DNA from: JBKEBQ01 sp047973225
GTDB taxonomy: Bacteria; Bacillota_I; Bacilli_A; Erysipelotrichales; Erysipelotrichaceae
Reading direction: 5' to 3'
Assembly (NCBI GenBank): GCA_047973225.1
Contig: JBKEBQ010000026.1
Coordinates: 1-49,616, forward strand
DNA: 49,616 nt
The first letter of the stretch is position 1; every line of letters starts with the position of its first letter. Below the pieces are notes generated by a model. That model saw nothing but the letters and a program-made list of their open reading frames with translations. It had not been told where the DNA came from and did not search any database. This document shows positions 43,757-49,616 of the stretch, one piece after another. The position numbers and the translations under genes were made by a program.

Positions 43757-44584
43757 TTAAAATGTTGCAACAACGATTGACCCATATGTTTTCTCAATAA
43801 ACTTTTTACAGGTATCACTATGCAAAACTTTCTTTAATACTTTTGCTTTCTCACTGCCTTTATCTGCACTTCGAATCGCGATTACATTTTCGTATGTTTT
43901 AGCAGCTTCACTATCCACTGCTTCCCCAACAATATATTTATCTCCAATTTCGTTTGAAAGTGCATAATTCCCATTCACTACTGCAAAATCAACATCTTTT
44001 AGTGCAGCTGCAATACCCTCTGCATTCAACTCGATGATTTCAACATTCTTATTGAATGTCTTAATATCTGCTGCGGTTGTTTCTAATCCCTTATCGCCAT
44101 CAAGTGCAATAATTCCTTTTGATTCTAATAACAACAATGCTCTAGCACAATTTGTTGTGTCGTTTGGAATCGCAATTTTGGCACCTTCATTTACATCGTT
44201 GATAGAAAAATCTGCATTAGGCTCAGTAGCATTTTCACTATAAATACCCAATGGTTCAAAATGCACACCGACTAAATCTAATAAGTCATATCCATTCGCT
44301 TCATTTTGGTCCGACAAGAATGGTCGATGTTGAAAGAAATTTGCGTCTAATTCTTCATCATGAAGTGCACCATTCAATAATGTATAATCATCAAATACCT
44401 GCACTTTTAGTGTGTAACCCTCTTTTTCGAAATCGGCTTTTAATACATCTAATATTTCTGCATGTGGTGCTGCTGTCGCCCCCACTTTAATTACTTTTTT
44501 TGTATCATCACTTGTTTTCTTACTTCCTCCACACCCGACTAATAATAAACTACATACAAATACTAAACTTAATAACTTTTTCAT
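43757..44584 (-). CDS. metQ: Methionine ABC transporter substrate-binding lipoprotein
   Basis: A 275-residue lipoprotein that binds methionine outside the membrane. The signal peptide ends in the lipobox LLLVGCGG. VIKVGATAAPHAEIL, DANFFQHRPFL, IAIPNDTTNCARALLLLE and VVNGNYAL are NlpA/MetQ family marks. The frame opens at 44629, but AAGGAG precedes ATG 44584. It is the last gene of metN-metI-metQ. Confidence 0.95.
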   Translation of the reverse strand: MKKLLSLVFVCSLLLVGCGGSKKTSDDTKKVIKVGATAAPHAEILDVLKADFEKEGYTLKVQVFDDYTLLNGALHDEELDANFFQHRPFLSDQNEANGYDLLDLVGVHFEPLGIYSENATEPNADFSINDVNEGAKIAIPNDTTNCARALLLLESKGIIALDGDKGLETTAADIKTFNKNVEIIELNAEGIAAALKDVDFAVVNGNYALSNEIGDKYIVGEAVDSEAAKTYENVIAIRSADKGSEKAKVLKKVLHSDTCKKFIEKTYGSIVVATF

Positions 44585-44606
44585 ACTTTTCTCCTTTTCG
44601 TTATTT

Positions 44607-45347
44607 TTAATGTGTTGTCCTTTTGACAATCATATTTCCAATGAGCTGTACACAGCTAACGATTAACAAAATGGCGACTACCGATGCCCATGTTGCATCT
44701 GGCTTTTGACTTTGATATCCAAAACGGATCGCAAATGCACCCAATCCACCACCACCAACATGTCCCGCCATTGCCGTTAATCCTAATAAACTAATAAATG
44801 TTATACTTGTTCCTCTTGTTATCGAAGGAATACTCTCTTTTAAATACACTCTAAATATAATTTGTAAGGGGGAGTCCCCCATTGCCTTGCTAGCCTCTAT
44901 CAGTCCATGATCAACTTCTGAAAGCGATGCCTCTACCTGTCTTGCGAAGAAGGGTACCGTTCCAAAAATGAGTGGTACATAAGTCCCTTCTAAGCCAATT
45001 GAAGTTCCCATAATTCCTCGCGATACATTTAATAAAAGAGGAATCAAAATCACAAATGGAACCGATCGAAAGAAGTTAATTAAAATTTCAGCAAGGAAAG
45101 AAATCACTTTATTTTCTAAGATTCCATCACGCTTTGTTACCGTTGTAATCACTCCTAAAATAAGTCCAAATACCAAGCTCAAAAACCCTGTGACCAAAAA
45201 CATGATAAGCGTTTCATAAATAGCCAATTGAAACTCATCAATGTGACCATCTAGCATAAATGGCATGGGGAATATCTTATCAATAAAAGAAATAATTCCA
45301 TTGATAATGGTATAAAAGAAATCTGAAATGGTTTGTCCGATATTCAT
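44607..45347 (-). CDS. metI: Methionine ABC transporter permease
   Basis: A 246-residue inner-membrane permease with five or six helices. SVPFVILIPLL, GTVPFFARQVEASLSEVDHGLIEASKAMGDSPLQI is the EAA loop that contacts MetN. HVGGGGLGAFAIRFGYQ is a MetI hallmark. It overlaps metN by 4 bases. Confidence 0.95.
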   Translation of the reverse strand: MNIGQTISDFFYTIINGIISFIDKIFPMPFMLDGHIDEFQLAIYETLIMFLVTGFLSLVFGLILGVITTVTKRDGILENKVISFLAEILINFFRSVPFVILIPLLLNVSRGIMGTSIGLEGTYVPLIFGTVPFFARQVEASLSEVDHGLIEASKAMGDSPLQIIFRVYLKESIPSITRGTSITFISLLGLTAMAGHVGGGGLGAFAIRFGYQSQKPDATWASVVAILLIVSCVQLIGNMIVKRTTH

Positions 45348-46381
45348 ATTTTTAACTCCTCTACATCAACACCTTGTTGTTTTATATACACTATAGCACG
45401 TTCCATATTTTCTTCACTTCCACTTATTTTTACAACCAAATTTCCAAGTGGTTGGTTTAGCAACAATTCAATATTGGCAAATACAATATTAAATTCAACA
45501 TCATAATGCTTTATCAAGTTGGACATAAGTGCTTCCTTGGTGCTTTCTGAAGCATATAACAAGCGTAACAATCGCTCACTATTGGTGGTTGTTACCAGAT
45601 CATTTTTTTGGCGAAGCATTTCGTATACTTGCTCGATAGATGTTGTTGAATTGATAAAGTTTTTAGTCACCACATGTTTTGGTTTTGCAAAAATTTCAAG
45701 AATATCTCCTTCTTCTACAACATATCCATTTTCCATAATCGCTACTTTATTACAGATACTTTTAATAACTGCCATTTCGTGTGTAATCAAAACAATAGTT
45801 AATCCTAATTTTTGATTTACTTCTTTCAACAACCCTAGAATAGATTGTGTAGTTTGTGGATCTAATGCACTAGTTGCTTCATCACATAATAAGATGCTAG
45901 GATCATTTGCAAGCGCCCTTGCAATGGCAACTCTTTGTTTTTGTCCACCAGACAACTGTGAAGGATAGGCCTTTGTTTTATCCATCAATTCCACAAGCGA
46001 TAAAAGAGAATGAACTTTTGTTTTGATTTCAGCTTTCGAAAGACCACTTCCTCTTAATGAATAGGCGATATTTTGTTCTACAGTTCGTGATGCCATGAGA
46101 TTAAAATGTTGAAAAATCATACCGATTTTTTTTCTTTTTTTGCGTAAATCCTTTTCATTTAACCTCAATAAATCTTCACCATCTAAAATGACTTTCCCAA
46201 CATCTGGATGTTCTAAAAGGTTAATACAACGAATCAGAGTACTTTTTCCAGCCCCACTAAACCCAATAACACCATAAATATCTTTTTCTTCAACATGAAG
46301 ACTCACATCTTGTAGTGCCTTGACTTCTTCCTTGTTTGTATAAAATGTTTTGAATATTGATTGCAATTCAATTTTTGACAT
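45344..46381 (-). CDS. metN: Methionine ABC transporter ATP-binding protein
   Basis: A 345-residue ATPase. Walker A GFSGAGKST, Q-loop MIFQHFNLMASRTV, signature LSGGQKQRVAIARAL and Walker B ILLCDEATSALD are intact. A C-terminal NIL domain (about 270-345) would bind methionine and inhibit transport when the amino acid is plentiful. The frame opens at 46414 in the leader, but GAGGAG precedes ATG 46381. Confidence 0.96.
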   Translation of the reverse strand: MSKIELQSIFKTFYTNKEEVKALQDVSLHVEEKDIYGVIGFSGAGKSTLIRCINLLEHPDVGKVILDGEDLLRLNEKDLRKKRKKIGMIFQHFNLMASRTVEQNIAYSLRGSGLSKAEIKTKVHSLLSLVELMDKTKAYPSQLSGGQKQRVAIARALANDPSILLCDEATSALDPQTTQSILGLLKEVNQKLGLTIVLITHEMAVIKSICNKVAIMENGYVVEEGDILEIFAKPKHVVTKNFINSTTSIEQVYEMLRQKNDLVTTTNSERLLRLLYASESTKEALMSNLIKHYDVEFNIVFANIELLLNQPLGNLVVKISGSEENMERAIVYIKQQGVDVEELKI

Positions 46382-46399
46382 TTGTTGCTCCTCTCTAAA

Positions 46400-46665
46400 A
46401 TAAAAAACATCCATCCTTAATTGAAAGGACGAATGTTATCGCGTTACCACCTTTGTTTATCAATACTTCGCAGTATCAACCTCTTCAAGTACTATCATAC
46501 TCTAGCACATTTAACGGATGCATCCGGTATTATCTAAAGATAACTCTCAATAATACAGCTCCAAGACCATTTTCAATAACGATTATCCCTATTCTCTTTC
46601 ACCAAATGAGAACTCTCTTTAAAGGTTTTAATTATCTACTCTTCTTTTCCTCGCTTTTTTGTATG
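46400..46665 (-). promoter_or_regulatory. T-box leader of metNIQ (methionine specifier)
   Basis: On the minus strand the T-box AAGGTGGTAACGCG lies at 46453-46440. A terminator stem of about 12 bp with T-run follows (46437-46401). The specifier loop GAAAATGGTC supplies ATG (46570-46568), the methionine codon. Uncharged tRNA-Met should raise transporter expression. S-box (SAM) or SMK features were not seen. Confidence 0.92.
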
Positions 46666-46670
46666 TCCCT

Positions 46671-46698
46671 ATAATACCATTATGAAAATACTTGTCAA
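46671..46698 (-). promoter_or_regulatory. Promoter of the metNIQ leader
   Basis: -35 TTGACA (46698-46693), 16-base spacer, and extended -10 TGG-TATTAT (hexamer 46676-46671) on the minus strand. Confidence 0.8.
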
Positions 46699-46767
46699 CA
46701 TTTTTTTGCGATTTTTTTCTTGGATGTAAGTAAATATGATAAAATAAGAGCAATCGAGGTGATGATT

Positions 46768-47493
46768 ATGACTTTATCATTGAAACATTTATTTAGAAAG
46801 AAACCGCTCGTTTTATGTGTTCATGGCTTTGGACGTCGTAGAGAGCGTGAATTTGATAACTTTAAACTTTGGGGCAAAAAAGATTATGAATTTGTTAGCT
46901 TCAATATTTTTGATGATAAAAACATGCAAGATGTAGATGCACAGGAGTGGGTCTCACGCTGCGAGCAACAAATTGAGCTTTTGCTCAAACAAAATCGAGA
47001 TATCAGTGTTCTTGGCTTCTCCATGGGTGGTGTACTGGCTTCGCATTTAGCAAGCAAATATCCGATCAAAAGGTTGATTTTATTTGCTCCAGCTTTTGAA
47101 TATATGAGCATCAAAAATGTTTATAGTGCATTTATCAACTTAATGAGTTCTAAGCATGGCGATATAAGTTCATTAAACAATAAGCAAACCCTTGCATTCT
47201 CACAAGTAGTTGATACATGCAAAGCATCTATTCAAAATGTACAATGCCCAGTACTGTTTCTTCACGGAGATCGTGATGATGTCATTCCTTTACGCAGCAG
47301 TCTAAATGCGTATGCAAAAGTTCCTCATCAAAACAAACGTCTTGTCATTCTTCATGAAGGAGTGCACCGTTTAATGCTATACAAAAAAAGCAGCAATGAA
47401 ACCTATCAATTATTTGATCTGTTCATGAAAGAGAAAATTGTAACCTATGCACCGCCCCTAGCGTCAGAGCCTGAAGAGAGAGTAAACACTTAG
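46768..47493 (+). CDS. Alpha/beta hydrolase
   Basis: A 241-residue cytosolic hydrolase. VLCVHGFG forms the oxyanion loop, the nucleophile elbow is GFSMGG, the acid is in FLHGDRDDVIPL, and the histidine in HEGVHRLM. The substrate is unknown (esterase or thioesterase possible). The frame opens at 46720, but GAGGTG is spaced 6 bases before ATG 46768. It is divergent from the metNIQ leader and convergent with pncB; not part of either operon. Confidence 0.88.
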   Translation: MTLSLKHLFRKKPLVLCVHGFGRRREREFDNFKLWGKKDYEFVSFNIFDDKNMQDVDAQEWVSRCEQQIELLLKQNRDISVLGFSMGGVLASHLASKYPIKRLILFAPAFEYMSIKNVYSAFINLMSSKHGDISSLNNKQTLAFSQVVDTCKASIQNVQCPVLFLHGDRDDVIPLRSSLNAYAKVPHQNKRLVILHEGVHRLMLYKKSSNETYQLFDLFMKEKIVTYAPPLASEPEERVNT

Positions 47494-47550
47494 CAAAAGA
47501 AATACGTAACATTTAAGTGTCCATAAATAGTAAAATCTTTTAATACATAC

Positions 47551-47590
47551 AAAAAAAGATATGAATTCAATATCCTTCGTATCTTTTTTT
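47551..47590. terminator. Bidirectional terminator between the hydrolase gene and pncB
   Basis: AAAAAAAGATA near 47551-47561 pairs with TATCTTTTTTT near 47580-47590, with inner GAA/TTC pairing; T- and A-runs flank both sides. Confidence 0.75.
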
Positions 47591-47596
47591 CATGTG

Positions 47597-49072
47597 CTAT
47601 ACTTTCTTTTTTAAAAGCGATAACTTCAAATCCAATAATTTTTTTGTTAAATCAACATAATATTCTTGTGGATATTCAAAACGATAAAGTTCATCCCACA
47701 TCGAATCCCACTCATTTGTTGCATATTTTTTAATCGTCTCAATATCAGGACAATCATATACAAGTTTTCCTTCTAAGAAAATAGGTAGTAATAATTTCCT
47801 TAGCGTAAATGTGTGTGCAGGGATTACTTTATATTTCCAACTGCTATGTGGATGATAAATACTCAAGTCTTTGTCATTAGCAATCTCTTCATCATGCAAA
47901 CTCAACAAGTCTGCTATAGCCTTATTACTTTTTTTATCATAAACGCGATAGACATGTTTCTTTCCCGGGTTGATGATTTTAGCAGCATTGTCACTAATTT
48001 TAATCTTTGGAATATACACACCTTCTCGTAAAAGCGATGTTAATTTATATACACCACCAAAAACAGGTGTGCTTTTACTACAAATCAAATTTTCTCCAAC
48101 CCCAAATACATCAATTTTTGCACCTTGATCTATCAAAGACTTAATTATATATTCATCAAAAGAATTACTTGCAATAATCTTACAATCTTGCAATCCTGCA
48201 TCATCTAGTGCCTTTCTTACCTTCTTCGATAAATATGCAATATCTCCGCTGTCTAAGCGTACCGATTGTAAGCGATATCCATTGGGAATCAATACTTCGT
48301 GGGCGATACGAATTGCATTCTTAACACCACTACGCAGCGTATCAAAAGTATCCAACAACAAAGAACAACGATCTGGATATGTTTTTGCATATGCTGCAAA
48401 TGCGGCATATTCGTTATCGAAAGTTTGAATAAAACTATGCGCCATCGTACCTGTTACAGGCAGACCAAACGCTTGCCCTGCGCTGATGGTTGCACTCCCC
48501 TGGACTCCACCAATATATGCTGCTCTTGCACCATAATTCGCGGCATCAAAATTATGCGCACGTCGTGCACCAAACTCCAAAACACTTCTCCCTTTAGCAG
48601 CGCGCGTAACACGACTCGCTTTTGTTGCGATGAGGGTTTGATGGTTGATTGCAAGAAGCAATGCTGTTTCAATAATTTGTGCTTCAATGAGTTTGGCTTC
48701 TATCTGTATCAAAGGTTCCTGTGGAAAGACTATTGTTCCTTCTGCCATAGCATACATATTTCCTGTAAAGATAAAGTGCCGTAAATATTCTAAAAAATCT
48801 TCACTAAAACAGTTTAGTGAGCGTAAATATGCAATATCATGTTCACTAAAATGGAGATTTTGAATATAGCCAATGACTTCCTCCAATCCTGCAAAAATGG
48901 AATATCCTCCATTATCAGGATTTTTTCGATAAAAAAGTTCAAATGTAACTACTTCATTTTTCATTTCTTCATTAAAGTAGATTTGTGCCATTGTCAATTC
49001 ATAAAAATCCATAACCATGCTTAAATTTCGCGAATCACGAAAATCATATTCTAAATCATAGTTTTCCATCAT
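47597..49072 (-). CDS. pncB: Nicotinate phosphoribosyltransferase
   Basis: A 491-residue enzyme joining nicotinate to PRPP to give nicotinate mononucleotide for NAD salvage. DFYELTMAQIYF, VTFELFYRKNP, EFGARRAHNFDAANYGARAAYIGG, GTMAHSFIQTF and LDSGDIAYLSKK are family motifs. It belongs to the longer Gram-positive form. A G-rich AGGGGGG lies before ATG 49072, and ATG 49069 is also possible. It overlaps the pncA-like gene by 17 bases, so the pair is coupled. Confidence 0.95.
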   Translation of the reverse strand: MMENYDLEYDFRDSRNLSMVMDFYELTMAQIYFNEEMKNEVVTFELFYRKNPDNGGYSIFAGLEEVIGYIQNLHFSEHDIAYLRSLNCFSEDFLEYLRHFIFTGNMYAMAEGTIVFPQEPLIQIEAKLIEAQIIETALLLAINHQTLIATKASRVTRAAKGRSVLEFGARRAHNFDAANYGARAAYIGGVQGSATISAGQAFGLPVTGTMAHSFIQTFDNEYAAFAAYAKTYPDRCSLLLDTFDTLRSGVKNAIRIAHEVLIPNGYRLQSVRLDSGDIAYLSKKVRKALDDAGLQDCKIIASNSFDEYIIKSLIDQGAKIDVFGVGENLICSKSTPVFGGVYKLTSLLREGVYIPKIKISDNAAKIINPGKKHVYRVYDKKSNKAIADLLSLHDEEIANDKDLSIYHPHSSWKYKVIPAHTFTLRKLLLPIFLEGKLVYDCPDIETIKKYATNEWDSMWDELYRFEYPQEYYVDLTKKLLDLKLSLLKKKV

Positions 49073-49616
49073 GCCCCCCTAACTTTACGACTTTAATACC
49101 ATTTGTTAACATCATATCACACGCAATTTCATTCATTTTTTCTTGATCATGTAGCCTATCAATATGATATGTTTCACACATATTAATGGGAACGATGACA
49201 CGTTTATCTTGTGCATTAATTTCATTAAAATACGTATTCAAACTGAGTGCAAACTGCAGTATGCAAATATCGCTACAACAACCAACAATGATAATATCTT
49301 GATAATTTTCTTGGATCATTGAGAGTTGATCTTGAAAACTCTTTGCAACAAAGGTATTCGTACTATTTTTATATAGTATCGTATTCACAAACGGCCGTAA
49401 TTCTTTGATCACTTCTGTTTCAGCAGTTTGCGCAACACAATGAATCGGATACGATCCAAATTCGCGTGCGTTTAAATCGTGAGAATCACAAACAAAAATA
49501 TGATGATCACAATGTTTTAACAATTTTTTGATCTCCTTGCTGATTTCTAAAATACTTGTATCATGTAAACTCCCTTCCCTACAAAAGCCATTTACCATAT
49601 CCACTATAAAAACAAG
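49056..49616 (-). CDS. pncA: Nicotinamidase/isochorismatase-family hydrolase (5' end outside window)
   Basis: An open frame runs off the right edge: the four codons before GTG 49604 read LVFI, and VDMVNGFC continues the family's usual first strand with its catalytic aspartate. CDSHD and IHCVAQTAETEVI match nicotinamidases, and VGCCSDICI contains the nucleophilic cysteine. It would deamidate nicotinamide to nicotinate, the substrate of the coupled pncB product. The start codon is not in the window. Confidence 0.88.
   Translation of the reverse strand, partial: LVFIVDMVNGFCREGSLHDTSILEISKEIKKLLKHCDHHIFVCDSHDLNAREFGSYPIHCVAQTAETEVIKELRPFVNTILYKNSTNTFVAKSFQDQLSMIQENYQDIIIVGCCSDICILQFALSLNTYFNEINAQDKRVIVPINMCETYHIDRLHDQEKMNEIACDMMLTNGIKVVKLGGHDGKL

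Noticed and set aside
46400..46665. S-box (SAM riboswitch) before metNIQ
   Set aside because: The sequence has the T-box core AAGGTGGTAACGCG and a methionine specifier, so it is a T-box.
48299..48784. 161-residue plus-strand ORF
   Set aside because: It is antisense to pncB and Cys/Thr-rich without motifs or ribosome site.

Overview
The window reads as chromosomal DNA of a low-GC, non-sporulating Firmicute. Protein style and gene set (FtsA/FtsZ/SepF/DivIVA, PASTA kinase, type III glutamine synthetase, mannose-family PTS with DUF956, T-box control) suggest an Erysipelotrichia-like lineage. This placement is an inference from gene content, not a database result. TGA is used as a stop, so it is not a Mycoplasma-type code.

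Layout. Bases 1-170 hold the promoter and boxA leader of an rRNA operon that runs leftward out of the window, followed by tRNA-Leu(CAA). Then come uraA, ftsZ and a divergent ftsA (minus strand) and rpmB (plus strand). Bases 4.65-6.7 kb are a decayed accessory patch: a broken secreted-protein gene, a frameshifted matrixin-like metalloprotease gene, and a compact non-coding RNA unit with its own promoter and terminator and two 45-nt repeats. The repeats show paired compensatory base changes consistent with tandem H-type pseudoknots, like the antitoxin RNA of type III toxin-antitoxin systems. No intact toxin gene accompanies it. The patch lies between rpmB and thiN, which I recall as near neighbours in Bacillus.

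From 6.9 to 15.9 kb a tightly packed minus-strand operon runs priA-rsmB-rlmN-stp-prkC-rsgA-rpe-thiN (replication restart, ribosome modification and assembly, Ser/Thr signalling, pentose phosphate and thiamine diphosphate). Next are an SPFH/NfeD membrane pair, msrAB with a GNAT gene, ileS under an isoleucine T-box, and the division genes sepF-ylmH-divIVA. Aspartate-family genes follow: thrC-thrB-ACT regulator on minus and hom-lysC-asd on plus, fired from overlapping divergent promoters.

The right third has rubredoxin, an HdeD-like membrane protein, yloU-fakA, divIB/murB/murG, a class B sortase, type III glutamine synthetase, a membrane-anchored unknown, a mannose-family PTS operon (manX-manY-manZ-DUF956) with a cre-like site in its promoter, the metNIQ methionine importer under a methionine T-box, an alpha/beta hydrolase, and the niacin salvage pair pncB and pncA (pncA cut by the window end).

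Many promoters carry a TGn extended -10, and several true starts are set by a Shine-Dalgarno sequence lying inside a longer open frame. TTG starts are inferred for divIVA, divIB and murG and GTG for ftsA.
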